Source: UBA60 sp964587885
Lineage (GTDB): Archaea > Thermoplasmatota > Poseidoniia > Poseidoniales > Poseidoniaceae
DNA: 64,000 nt
Direction: 5' to 3'
NCBI GenBank assembly: GCA_964587885.1
Contig: CAZPME010000009.1
Location: 6,591 to 70,590 of the forward strand
The position numbers were made by a program, and so were the translations under genes. The notes beneath the pieces are model-generated. The model was not told where the DNA came from, did not search any database, and saw only the letters and a program-made list of their open reading frames with translations. Shown piece after piece: positions 44,012-52,654 of the stretch (position 1 is its first letter; each line of letters opens with the position of its first letter).

Positions 44012-45067
44012 ATGAACGAGAACGAGGGTAATACTCCCGATGCTGAATTCCTTGGTCAAACAGGAGTGAAAGTCGAAGGGCAAACTCGTCTCGAAGCTGC
44101 TTACGGAGCAGGAGATGGCGATGATAGTGTGATGGTGGCTTCGGTAGCAGGTGGCACAAAGGAGCATGAACAAGCCCAATTGGGAACGGTTTTCAATCAA
44201 AAATATCGCCCATGGGAGGGAACACTTAACCCCCGTTGGGCCCGAAATTGGTCGATCCTTCGCCACCATGTTTACGGATTATTCAGTAAAGGTCACCGTC
44301 CTTATGGGGTGGCTACAAAATTGATTCTATTTGCCGCCTTTCTCTTGTCGTTGGGTGATTTGGGATTGTCATTCATCGGATCGATTTTTGGTGAAAGTGA
44401 TATGACTCGATTATTTGGAGTGAGTCGTGACAATTTGTACGGTCATGTTCTCGGATTTTGGCCACGCAATGCGCTTTGTTTCCCGATAATTGCTGCCTTG
44501 CTAATTGGCGGAATGATTAGTGAAGACCGAATGAATGGAACCAGTGCAATTTACTTCTCGCGACCACTAAATCGAATCGACTATACTGCGATGAAATTTC
44601 TCTCAGTAGCCATCGTTTTATTCCTTCTTATCGTTGGCACATTAGGAATATACTACACCGGAGATATACTATTGCGTGGCGAGGGCTGGTCATTTCTACT
44701 CGACACGTTGCCGATGTTTCTTGGTGCGGCTATAGCCGGATTGATTCTAGTCATCACATACTCAAGTATTGGATTGGCATTGTCGAGTGTGAGCCGTGGG
44801 AAATTCTTCCCCGCTGTCGCACTTTTGGGGATTTTTCTCGGCACCAAATTAATCGCATTCTTAATCGACCAAGTCTTTGAGCGTAGCGTACTATACCTAC
44901 TCTCGCCGTATGATTGTGTGGCCCATGTTGGCCAAGCCTTGGTTAACACAACCTCAACTTATGACCACCCTTGGAGTTGGAGTTTAGTCTCATTAGTGGT
45001 GATTAATGCGCTTTCACTGTACATCTTAGCCAGTCGCGTTTCAAGTATGGAGGTGACACGCGAATGA
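44012..45067 (+). CDS. ABC-2-type permease 1
   Basis: 351 residues. A ~95-residue hydrophilic N-terminus is followed by six hydrophobic helices. ALLIGGMISEDRMNGTSAIYFSRPLNRIDYTAMKF is the conserved cytoplasmic segment of ABC-2 permeases (release from a helix, then sRPlsR). Partner of the upstream or downstream ATPase. GAGGTGACTG precedes the ATG; the stop overlaps the next ATG. Transported substrate unknown. Confidence 0.85.
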   Translation: MNENEGNTPDAEFLGQTGVKVEGQTRLEAAYGAGDGDDSVMVASVAGGTKEHEQAQLGTVFNQKYRPWEGTLNPRWARNWSILRHHVYGLFSKGHRPYGVATKLILFAAFLLSLGDLGLSFIGSIFGESDMTRLFGVSRDNLYGHVLGFWPRNALCFPIIAALLIGGMISEDRMNGTSAIYFSRPLNRIDYTAMKFLSVAIVLFLLIVGTLGIYYTGDILLRGEGWSFLLDTLPMFLGAAIAGLILVITYSSIGLALSSVSRGKFFPAVALLGIFLGTKLIAFLIDQVFERSVLYLLSPYDCVAHVGQALVNTTSTYDHPWSWSLVSLVVINALSLYILASRVSSMEVTRE

Positions 45068-46050
45068 TGCCCGACCTAAACCAAAGTGGCGCCGCTCAAA
45101 AAGAGTGGATACCACAGGAAAATATCCCGGCTGTCATGCTCGACCATGTGTCGAAATGGTACGGTAATATCGTCGGCATGAACGATATTAGCCTCGCAAT
45201 TAGCGGAGGAGTAACTGGATTATTGGGTCCAAATGGGGCTGGTAAATCAACACTATTCAAGATTCTCGCGGGGAAACTTAAGCCATCACAAGGAACGGTT
45301 AGGCTATTCGGCACCGACCCTTGGAAAAGTGCCGCCCCATTCTCTAGAATCGGCTATGTTTCAGAAAATGATGCCTTATACGATTGGATGACTGCACTAG
45401 ATTTCGTCACCACATTGGCCCGCTTGTATGGCTATACTCGTGAAGAAGCTCGAATCAAAGCAGAAAAGGTTCTCGAGTTCGTCGACCTAACCGAGGTGAT
45501 GAATAAGGAAATCGGGAAATTCAGCAAGGGTATGCGCCAGCGGGTGAAAATCGCCCATGCTTTGGTAAACGATCCAGAATTGATTATTCTAGATGAACCA
45601 TTACAGGGTTGTGACCCACTAGCGAGAACGACGATAATGAATGTGATTCGTGAATTAGGTGCGATGGGTCGAACGGTTATCGTCTCAAGTCATATTCTTG
45701 AAGAAATTGAGCGGATTACCGAGCAAATCGTGATACTGAATAATGGCCGTTTACTCGCTCTAGGCAATGTCCACGCAATACGTAACATGCTCGACGCCCA
45801 CCCGCATAGCATCGCATTGACTACCGAAGAACCTCGTGAATTGGGCAAAGCACTTCTCGTCCATGACAAAGTGTTCGGAGTTCATTTCCCCGATGAAGGA
45901 AAGCTCATTGTCCAAACCCACCACTTGGGAGAATTACATGGTGACTTGCCGCAAGCTCTTGTTGATGCGAAAATCAAGGTTACTGCTATCGATAATCCTG
46001 ATGACAATCTAGAATCGATTTTGACATACCTAACCGGCGGTGAAAATTGA
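45064..46050 (+). CDS. ABC transporter ATPase 2 of the cassette
   Basis: 328 residues. Walker A GPNGAGKSTL, Q-loop region IGYVSENDAL, signature FSKGMRQRVKIAHALV, Walker B LIILDEPLQGCDPLA, switch His VSSHILEEIE. The C-terminal extension is again about 100 residues. Close relative of ATPase 1, so the cassette may have arisen by duplication of an ATPase-permease pair. ATG 45064 overlaps the permease 1 stop (ATGA). Confidence 0.92.
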   Translation: MMPDLNQSGAAQKEWIPQENIPAVMLDHVSKWYGNIVGMNDISLAISGGVTGLLGPNGAGKSTLFKILAGKLKPSQGTVRLFGTDPWKSAAPFSRIGYVSENDALYDWMTALDFVTTLARLYGYTREEARIKAEKVLEFVDLTEVMNKEIGKFSKGMRQRVKIAHALVNDPELIILDEPLQGCDPLARTTIMNVIRELGAMGRTVIVSSHILEEIERITEQIVILNNGRLLALGNVHAIRNMLDAHPHSIALTTEEPRELGKALLVHDKVFGVHFPDEGKLIVQTHHLGELHGDLPQALVDAKIKVTAIDNPDDNLESILTYLTGGEN

Positions 46051-47399
46051 TGAATAGTTCACCGCGCCCACTTCACGACAAGGTATGGTCAAAACTCGAT
46101 CGTAAGGCAACTGCGATACTTGAACTAACTGTGCGTCAATACCGAAAACGAATCTCGACTTGGGCTGTACTAGGAGTAGGAGCACTAATCGTTTTGGTGA
46201 TACTACTATTCTATGTTGAAGCGATGTCTCAGGAAATTGAGGCTTTCGACAACGACGGAGATAGTGCGGATAGTGATGGTGATGGTTATCCCGACGGTCA
46301 GGAAAATCTACTCGGCACTTCAACTTCAGACCCATCCAGTAATCCGGGGAATTTCGACCCGCCGATTCCCCCAGACTCACCTGATAAATGGATTAATGAG
46401 GATGGTTTCGATTTTACTTCTACAACTTTAGATAAGAGCCAAGGATACGATGATGATGGCGATTGCCGCACCCATATTGGCGAAGTCGGTTGGTCTAGTT
46501 GGGTCGATGAGAACCGAAACTATGTCACGTGTGATTACTACTTCAGCAAGCAAGGATACGATAATGATATCACAGTTATTAGCGATCCAAATGTCGATGA
46601 GGATCCCGATGAGGATGAATATTTCAAGGAATCATTGCAGCGAACATTCATTCTTGCATTTGGGAAAATTGGTTTTGTTTTCATCTTGGGCATTTTTGTC
46701 CCACTCTTTCTCGCATCGGGACTAATTCGCGATGAAATCAACAATGGGACTTTGCATTATCTTGTTTCAAAACCACTATCGCGAACTGAATTATTGCTCT
46801 ATCGATTGCTCGGTTACATTGCATTAGTGTGGCCATATTTTATCATCCTCACATTGTTTGGTGCCATAACCACAGGATTGTTGGGCCCCGGTGATGATTT
46901 CTTTAGATTCCAAGATATGATGGCATGGTTCGGAATCGCTGTAGCTACTTGTTTGTTATCTCTAGCTTATGCAACTCTTTTCATGACTCTAGGGACGATT
47001 CACAAGTATGGAATGGTAGCAGCCATAATCATTGGCGTATGGGAATTTGCCATGGCCATGTTATCAGTCTTTGAACCCGAGGCTACTGCATCACGTTTGT
47101 CACTTGCCCATTGGGGTATGGTCATTGTTGACGGGTTCGGGAATATGGCTTGGCCTGATACAGAATATGTCGTCGCCCTAGGTCAATCAACCGCTACCAT
47201 GACGACTACGCCATGGGGCGATACTCAGTATAACGACCAATTGAGGGGGTCAGATGCACTTGATGGTTTCTTCCACCACACATATCTTACTGGCAACCCT
47301 CTATCCGATGCTTTGATTTCGTGTTTTGTGTTACTTTCGTTAACTGTAGTACTACTAGTAATCGCACAAGCCATTTTCAAAAATCGAGAGATTGATTAA
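46050..47399 (+). CDS. ABC-2-type permease 2 with an aspartate-rich, calcium-binding-like extracellular insert
   Basis: 449 residues. A first helix (AVLGVGALIVLVILLFYVEAM) is followed by an external loop of about 130 residues with thrombospondin type-3/EF-hand-like repeats. They read DNDGDSADSDGDGYPDGQEN and GTSTSDPSSNPGNFDPP, then further Asp-rich stretches. Then FVPLFLASGLIRDEINNGTLHYLVSKPLSRTELLL, the conserved ABC-2 segment, and the remaining helices. The insert between helices 1 and 2 should lie outside the cell. ATG 46050 overlaps the ATPase 2 stop, with GGTGAA upstream. Confidence 0.88.
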   Translation: MNSSPRPLHDKVWSKLDRKATAILELTVRQYRKRISTWAVLGVGALIVLVILLFYVEAMSQEIEAFDNDGDSADSDGDGYPDGQENLLGTSTSDPSSNPGNFDPPIPPDSPDKWINEDGFDFTSTTLDKSQGYDDDGDCRTHIGEVGWSSWVDENRNYVTCDYYFSKQGYDNDITVISDPNVDEDPDEDEYFKESLQRTFILAFGKIGFVFILGIFVPLFLASGLIRDEINNGTLHYLVSKPLSRTELLLYRLLGYIALVWPYFIILTLFGAITTGLLGPGDDFFRFQDMMAWFGIAVATCLLSLAYATLFMTLGTIHKYGMVAAIIIGVWEFAMAMLSVFEPEATASRLSLAHWGMVIVDGFGNMAWPDTEYVVALGQSTATMTTTPWGDTQYNDQLRGSDALDGFFHHTYLTGNPLSDALISCFVLLSLTVVLLVIAQAIFKNREID

Positions 47400-47410
47400 G
47401 AGGTGAAAAA

Positions 47411-48595
47411 ATGCAAACATTTGAAGGTGAACTAGAGCGTTTGTGGACGCTAGCCGAAATGCCCCCGATTCACCGACTCACATGGGATTGGTGGTGGTGG
47501 CTAGTCATGATAGAAGACCCATCCGACCCTAATTTGAGCAAACAATTGATGGTATTATGGTCAACCAAAGATACCGAAGTCATCGATGTTGGAGGCGATG
47601 AATGGACTGGTGGCAGACCGAACTTTGACGCTGATGGTGGAATCGCAATTCCTGGAATGGTGGCTGCATGGTGGTTTGATGGTGAGCGAATGTGGGAGCC
47701 ACTAGTAAAAACACCACTGCGAATGTCGGCTATGGCCACTTCTCATCCACTATGGCCAATGCCAGCAGGTGTTACCGGTTCCGGGGCAATTATTCCAATT
47801 GATGAGCGCGACCTTTCGATGGGACTCAAACCTAAAGGAGATGAATTTTGGTTGAATATTAGCCCTGATAAGGAGCAAGTCGACCTTGGTGCACCTGCTA
47901 ATTTTTCCTTGCAAATGCGACCATGGACCAAACCAATGTCTACCGCACGTTGGGCGCACAAGGATTATGGCATGGGGATGGGGTACGATATTCTCCGCCT
48001 GCATGGAGCCCTAGTCAAAGGAACGATTGCAGGTGAACCTGTTCAAGGCACAGCATATTTCCAGAAGGTCTGTGTCCAAGCACCATCGCCACCTTGGTAT
48101 TGGGGTATGTTACACGCTAGTGATGGAACCTATATCGATTGGTTTCTGCCACATGTTGCTACAACAATTACCGCCAAGGATGCGCGGCCATGGAAAATGC
48201 GCGACCTTCCTCATCATTCCTTGTCCAATAGTGGATTGATGCATGATGCTAAGAGACAACGCAGCGAAAAATTTGAGAATCTTACCGTCAGGAAAACCCA
48301 TGGTGAAAGGGTGGAAGGAGAACACGGAGACTGGCCTGAAGCCCCACTACCGGTGTTTGAAGTGGAAATGTGGAATGGTCGCTGTAAAGTCCAAATCAGA
48401 GCAGAAGCTGTCGCTAGAGCCCATTGGACCTTCGACCAACCCACCCGTGGCCGAATGACTAGTCACCTAACCTACAATGAATATCCATTGAAAGTTACAC
48501 ATCTCAAAATTTGTGATGAAAAGGGTGAGCGTACGCTCAGTGATTTTTCTTGGATACGCGGTAATGCTGAGCATAGTTGGGGTCTCTTGCACTGA
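47411..48595 (+). CDS. uncharacterised protein, possibly CrtC/AttH-like beta-barrel
   Basis: 394 residues, soluble, very rich in Trp, Gly and Pro. Segments such as WYWGMLHASDGTYIDWFLPH, GGRPNFDADGG and EVEMWNGRCKVQIR recall the lipocalin-like hydratase fold (carotenoid 1,2-hydratase/AttH), but this is weak, memory-based similarity. No signal peptide or membrane helix. GGTGAAAAA three bases before the ATG gives an 11-base gap after the ABC cassette, so it may be the last gene of that operon and act on the transported lipid or pigment (inference). Confidence 0.6.
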   Translation: MQTFEGELERLWTLAEMPPIHRLTWDWWWWLVMIEDPSDPNLSKQLMVLWSTKDTEVIDVGGDEWTGGRPNFDADGGIAIPGMVAAWWFDGERMWEPLVKTPLRMSAMATSHPLWPMPAGVTGSGAIIPIDERDLSMGLKPKGDEFWLNISPDKEQVDLGAPANFSLQMRPWTKPMSTARWAHKDYGMGMGYDILRLHGALVKGTIAGEPVQGTAYFQKVCVQAPSPPWYWGMLHASDGTYIDWFLPHVATTITAKDARPWKMRDLPHHSLSNSGLMHDAKRQRSEKFENLTVRKTHGERVEGEHGDWPEAPLPVFEVEMWNGRCKVQIRAEAVARAHWTFDQPTRGRMTSHLTYNEYPLKVTHLKICDEKGERTLSDFSWIRGNAEHSWGLLH

Positions 48596-48621
48596 GTCGT
48601 TTGTGTAACAAGGTCTATGAC

Positions 48622-48639
48622 CGAGAGGGTTTAGTCTCG
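48622..48639 (+). repeat. short inverted repeat in the leader of the PH-domain gene
   Basis: CGAGA (48622-48626) and TCTCG (48635-48639) with an 8-nt loop, 14 bases before the ATG at 48654. Could be a terminator remnant or leader structure; weak. Confidence 0.25.
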
Positions 48640-48653
48640 TATTAGGTGGAACT

Positions 48654-49652
48654 ATGACCGATGAAGAGAAAATCGACGCGCCCGAGGAAACAAAAGATGA
48701 CAAAATGTCTGAAAAATTCAGTCTTATCACTGGCGAGGAAATACTCACAGCAACCCGACCGAGTGTTTTTGCATTCTTTTCTATGTACATATTAGCCGTT
48801 ATTGTCGGCCTTGTACACTATACCTTCAATTTCATCGCTATCGCTGATGACCCAGATAGCGGGATTTTGGCATTTGCGAAGGATATGATTTCAACCGACA
48901 TAGGACGTGCGATTGGATTTCCGGTGCTGATGATGGTAATAGCATGGGCAAATAGATGGATGAATATCAATACCAGTGGACGTTGGTTCACTTCAAGTTT
49001 GATAATGATCGCTTTACTACCTTTCCTGCTGGGACTGAATGCATTAATCGGAGATTGGTTCTTTGATGATGGAGACTACCCACTCAGTTTCATTCCCGAT
49101 ACTTACCCGTATGAGGTAATGGGGATTGTTTGGGCAATCGTCCTCATAATGTTCACCACCCATTTCACTCGTTCATTCAACTACGCAGTTACAACTGATG
49201 GAATTATATTCAGGCGCCAATTCTTGATGACTCGATCACAGCGCCGTATGTTGTACGATAATATCACTGAGGTTAATCTCACCCAAGGTCCAATTGGCAC
49301 TATCTTCCGATTCGGAAGCGTCATGCCGATGTCAGCCTCAGGGTTGGGGCTAGGTGATGAATCGGTCGGAATGTCTGCCGCTGCGGGAATGGCTCCTGCC
49401 ACTGACTCCAATGATGATGCTGCCACTGTCGCCACCAAAGGATTCTTTCGCCTGTTATTCGGTATCCTTACCGCGCAACGAACCGTTCGTTCTCTGCGCC
49501 CAGACCCCGCATACTGTTTCTTCAATATCCCACGACCTGAAGAGGTCAAGAACCTCATTAATGAGAATCATAAAGAGAAGAGTCAATCGAGTCAACTGGG
49601 CGAATTGAAAGATTTACTGTCTCAAAGCCTTGACCAAAAGCAGGATGATTGA
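48654..49652 (+). CDS. membrane protein with PH-like (DUF304/bPH2) domain
   Basis: 332 residues. Four or so helices in the first half (FAFFSMYILAVIVGLVHY, GFPVLMMVIAWANRW, LIMIALLPFLLGLNALIG, GIVWAIVLIMFTTHF). A cytosolic domain follows, starting FNYAVTTDGIIFRRQFLMTRSQRRMLYDNITEVNL, the strand pattern of bacterial/archaeal PH (DUF304) domains. The C-terminus is a charged helix. GGTGGAACT lies directly before the ATG. Role unknown; such proteins are membrane-associated scaffolds. Confidence 0.78.
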   Translation: MTDEEKIDAPEETKDDKMSEKFSLITGEEILTATRPSVFAFFSMYILAVIVGLVHYTFNFIAIADDPDSGILAFAKDMISTDIGRAIGFPVLMMVIAWANRWMNINTSGRWFTSSLIMIALLPFLLGLNALIGDWFFDDGDYPLSFIPDTYPYEVMGIVWAIVLIMFTTHFTRSFNYAVTTDGIIFRRQFLMTRSQRRMLYDNITEVNLTQGPIGTIFRFGSVMPMSASGLGLGDESVGMSAAAGMAPATDSNDDAATVATKGFFRLLFGILTAQRTVRSLRPDPAYCFFNIPRPEEVKNLINENHKEKSQSSQLGELKDLLSQSLDQKQDD

Positions 49653-49709
49653 ATAGCACCATCCTCATAAATGAGAATCGACGCCACGCCGATAATAAGA
49701 GGCTTTGAT

Positions 49710-50225
49710 ATGAGCGACGAATTGATTCAAGAAGCGGGTATTGCACTTTCAAATGGCGATTTTTTAGCTGCCATGGGATTATTTGACGAATTAAGAAATG
49801 CTAGCCCTGATAGCGCTGTCGGACATTATGGCTGGGCTGAATCTGCTTTTATGCGTATTTCAATTGATATGGAGGAAGAACCACCTGCAGCATTAATTAT
49901 GCGAGCCTACAAGAAGGCGATGGAATTGGATGAAGAAAATCTTGAATATGTCAGTAGTTTTGCTAATTTTTGCCTCGACTGTGGCCGCATTCCAATGGCA
50001 ATAAAGGAGTATCAACGTTTGGAGAAAATGGCTGAATTGAACGAAATTCCAGTAGAAGATACTCTTTTTGAAGCCAGTCGCCTAATAGTCGAAGCGATAG
50101 AGAGAATCGACCCAGAGCGTAAGAATCCAATGGCCCAGCCATGGATAAAGCAAGCACTCATTTGGGCGGTTGGCGGTCTCGGGTTTAATGCTCAAGACGC
50201 TGTCGAAACCCTGTCTTCGGAATAG
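49710..50225 (+). CDS. tetratricopeptide-repeat-like protein
   Basis: 171 residues. Helix-pair repeats with TPR spacing: AGIALSNGDFLAAMGLFDELRNASPDSAVGHYGWAE, AYKKAMELDEENLEYVSSFANFCLDCGRIPMAIKEYQRLEKMAEL. About three TPR units, soluble, with an Asp/Glu-rich surface. Likely a protein-interaction adapter. ATG 49710 follows AGAGG by seven bases; the upstream ATG 49671 is less likely. truA follows after nine bases. Confidence 0.8.
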   Translation: MSDELIQEAGIALSNGDFLAAMGLFDELRNASPDSAVGHYGWAESAFMRISIDMEEEPPAALIMRAYKKAMELDEENLEYVSSFANFCLDCGRIPMAIKEYQRLEKMAELNEIPVEDTLFEASRLIVEAIERIDPERKNPMAQPWIKQALIWAVGGLGFNAQDAVETLSSE

Positions 50226-50234
50226 GTGTGAACA

Positions 50235-51131
50235 ATGTCGCCAGTTCGTCTGGCTATTGCATATGGCTATCTCGGCGATGAATTTCACGGCAGTCAATAC
50301 CAACCTGCTCAGGTTACCGCTCAAGGAGTTCTTGAGGAAGTTATTGCTGAACTTACGTGGGGGGAACCACCGCAAGAGGGACGGCATTCTCTACGCAATG
50401 CTAGTCGATGTGATGCTGGAGTGCATGTACGGATGAATGTTGCAGCATTGGAAATACCAACTAGCCTTTGGGAGAAAATAACTCCTACTAGAATGGTTGA
50501 TGCAATGAACGACCATCTGCCCAATTCTATTTGGGTTTGGGGGATTGAGGAAGCCAGTGCTGAATGGAATCCAAGGCATCCAATACGACGCACCTACCGA
50601 TTTCGTCTCGAGGGATGTGAATACTGGAATGGTGTCGAAGTTGAGCAACTTGAAGATTGGCTGTCAATCTTCTCCGGCACCAATGATTACGCCAGTTTCT
50701 CCCGCCCAGAGGGAGTTGCAACAACGATAAGGACGATTGAGAGAATTAGCCCATGGATGGAAGGAGAACACCTGCTAGGGTTCGAAGTGAGTGGTCCTTC
50801 ATTCGTATGGAATCAAGTTCGTAGAATCGCTTCTGCAATTGAATTTCTCGCCCGTGGTAAGACCACCCGTGAGGAAGTAGTTTCTGCATTGAAGAATCCC
50901 GATGATTTTGTTGATTTGGGTCTGTCTGAAGCAGATTGGCTAATATTGTGGCAACTAGATTATGACGAGTTTTCCTTCTCCTTCCCAGAGCAAGGTAGTG
51001 ACGTGTTGAGTCGAAGAGACTTCACTGCATCATTTAGGGAGCAACAGCACTGGTGTGCTCTTGCAAAAAGTGAAATGCGGGCCTACATTCATCGCCAAGG
51101 ACTAGTTCTAAGGCGGGCAAATAACTCATGA
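50235..51131 (+). CDS. truA: tRNA pseudouridine synthase TruA
   Basis: 298 residues. Starts RLAIAYGYLGDEFHGSQYQ; the catalytic aspartate is in NASRCDAGVHV near residue 59 (family consensus RTDxGVHA). RTYRFRLEG, NDYASFSRP and FVWNQVRRIASAIEF follow as in TruA, which modifies U38-40 of the anticodon arm. The Thr-to-Cys and Ala-to-Val changes around the catalytic Asp are tolerable variants. GGTGTGAACA precedes the ATG. The end overlaps convergent ribK by six bases. Confidence 0.93.
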   Translation: MSPVRLAIAYGYLGDEFHGSQYQPAQVTAQGVLEEVIAELTWGEPPQEGRHSLRNASRCDAGVHVRMNVAALEIPTSLWEKITPTRMVDAMNDHLPNSIWVWGIEEASAEWNPRHPIRRTYRFRLEGCEYWNGVEVEQLEDWLSIFSGTNDYASFSRPEGVATTIRTIERISPWMEGEHLLGFEVSGPSFVWNQVRRIASAIEFLARGKTTREEVVSALKNPDDFVDLGLSEADWLILWQLDYDEFSFSFPEQGSDVLSRRDFTASFREQQHWCALAKSEMRAYIHRQGLVLRRANNS

Positions 51132-51596
51132 AAGAACTTCAAGACTCGCAGAATCTCCATCTTCAATGCCCAATCCTTCACGGAGAAACTTTCCGCTGAT
51201 AACTTCTACAACATTAGAATGCCGTGTCAAATCTGGAATCAATACTGCACAATCAATTGTCCTTGAGTGGATTGAAATTAACGCTTTGAACGCGGTAGCG
51301 CCGCCAAATGATACACCATCTCGATTGAATCCATCGATTCTCCAGGCTTCATAATTCGTCAAATCAATACTTGCAGATTGTGACTTTATCTCTAGTGACA
51401 AGTCCGGAGTGTCGACTCCAACCTTTGTTCGCAGCGCGACATAGCGAGCCAAATCATCACCAGAAACGGTGACATTCAGCGTTCCAGGCCATGCGGTACT
51501 TCCTAGTACACGACGAAACTGATCTTGATAGTGTGCTTGAGCCATGAATACGTGAGCACGCCCTAAACCGCTACTCACCTCGCCACTAATTTCCAT
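51126..51596 (-). CDS. ribK: CTP-dependent riboflavin kinase, archaeal type
   Basis: 156 residues. GEVSSGLGRAHVFMAQAHYQDQFRRVLGSTAWPGTLNV is the diagnostic glycine-rich start and PGTLN motif of RibK (DUF120). It makes FMN using CTP, unlike bacterial RibF. ATG 51596 is preceded by GGAG; a TTG just upstream is possible. Convergent with truA. Confidence 0.94.
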   Translation of the reverse strand: MEISGEVSSGLGRAHVFMAQAHYQDQFRRVLGSTAWPGTLNVTVSGDDLARYVALRTKVGVDTPDLSLEIKSQSASIDLTNYEAWRIDGFNRDGVSFGGATAFKALISIHSRTIDCAVLIPDLTRHSNVVEVISGKFLREGLGIEDGDSASLEVLS

Positions 51597-51658
51597 CAAT
51601 TACAACTCCCAATGTCGCGTGGATTTACCGAGTATTCATCATCGTTGGGGCGGCGGAT

Positions 51659-52618
51659 TCACAGGTCAAAGACCATACCCTCATACCCAATTTCCCAGCC
51701 AAGCGAAGTAACCTTTTCAGTCTGCCAATTATCATTGCTGTGTAGAGGGTTGGTATGGTTGAGATGAATGAAAATCACCCTAGCATCTTCACTTTGGCGT
51801 TGTCCTAATAATTCTAGAGTTTGAATAACTGGGGGATGGGGGACATCCTCTTGCCTTCGAGTAGACAATTCATCAGAAGAGAAAAAGGTCCCATCAAGTA
51901 ATGCGATATCGACCGCCAACTCGTTTAACCAACTCCTCAAGTCGGGGTGGCCTACACTATCCAGAGTCTCTTCCCACGTATCGTGGTCTGGTAAAAAGAG
52001 TAAACGCCTTTGACCACCACAAATCAAAAAGGCGTGCATGTCAGATAATTCGTTACGATGTGGAATTGGAATTGGAATGATTGAAAACCCACATGTCTCT
52101 AAAGGTTGTACTGGTTTTCCAGCAACGAATGGACGCGGCGCTAACACCCCTTCATTGAGCATCTGTTGCCATATGGCGTTTTTACCAAGTAGACGGGCGA
52201 AAGATGTGCTGCAATGAAGCGGTAAACCACGGGCGGCAATAGCCTCTTTACCAAATAACCCGAGCCCATCGACATGACCAAAATGAGCATGAGTGAGCCA
52301 AATACTGGCGAGTGATTCAGAAGTTGGGTCAGTAGATTTCCATAAACTAAATTGCCAAGCCAAATCGCGACTCGCTTCTATCAAATGTGGTGAATAATCA
52401 GAGCCGACAATTCCCAATGACACTGGATGGCGAACTAATTCCGGATTATTGTAGGCATCACTGCAACATTCAGAGAAACACCCCGCTTGGGGCCGGCCAC
52501 CATCTTGAGCGATACCAAGCAAAGTTGCACGGACCGGCCGAGATTGAGACGACACGATGATGGGTTGAGCCGATTGCTCATAGAGATGACGACGAGAGAA
52601 AGATACGGAAACTGCCAA
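51659..52618 (-). CDS. PqqB-like metallo-beta-lactamase-fold hydrolase
   Basis: 319 residues. LGIAQDGGRPQAGCFSECC near residue 34 is the PqqB-type opening, with possible zinc-binding cysteines. LTHAHFGHVDGL near 108 is the HxHxGHxxG form of the metallo-beta-lactamase core. Later FLPDHDT and IFIHLNHTNPL supply the remaining histidines and aspartate. No other pqq genes are present, so a pyrroloquinoline quinone role is not supported; it may act on another substrate. Divergent from kbl. The gene lies alone between ribK and kbl, each about 35-60 bases away. Confidence 0.82.
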   Translation of the reverse strand: MAVSVSFSRRHLYEQSAQPIIVSSQSRPVRATLLGIAQDGGRPQAGCFSECCSDAYNNPELVRHPVSLGIVGSDYSPHLIEASRDLAWQFSLWKSTDPTSESLASIWLTHAHFGHVDGLGLFGKEAIAARGLPLHCSTSFARLLGKNAIWQQMLNEGVLAPRPFVAGKPVQPLETCGFSIIPIPIPHRNELSDMHAFLICGGQRRLLFLPDHDTWEETLDSVGHPDLRSWLNELAVDIALLDGTFFSSDELSTRRQEDVPHPPVIQTLELLGQRQSEDARVIFIHLNHTNPLHSNDNWQTEKVTSLGWEIGYEGMVFDL

Positions 52619-52654
52619 AGGGCGACAGTCTTACGCTAACCCGTAGGTGATGTG

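Noticed and set aside
51659..52618. PQQ biosynthesis cluster
   Set aside because: Only a PqqB-like gene is present; no pqqA, C, D or E.
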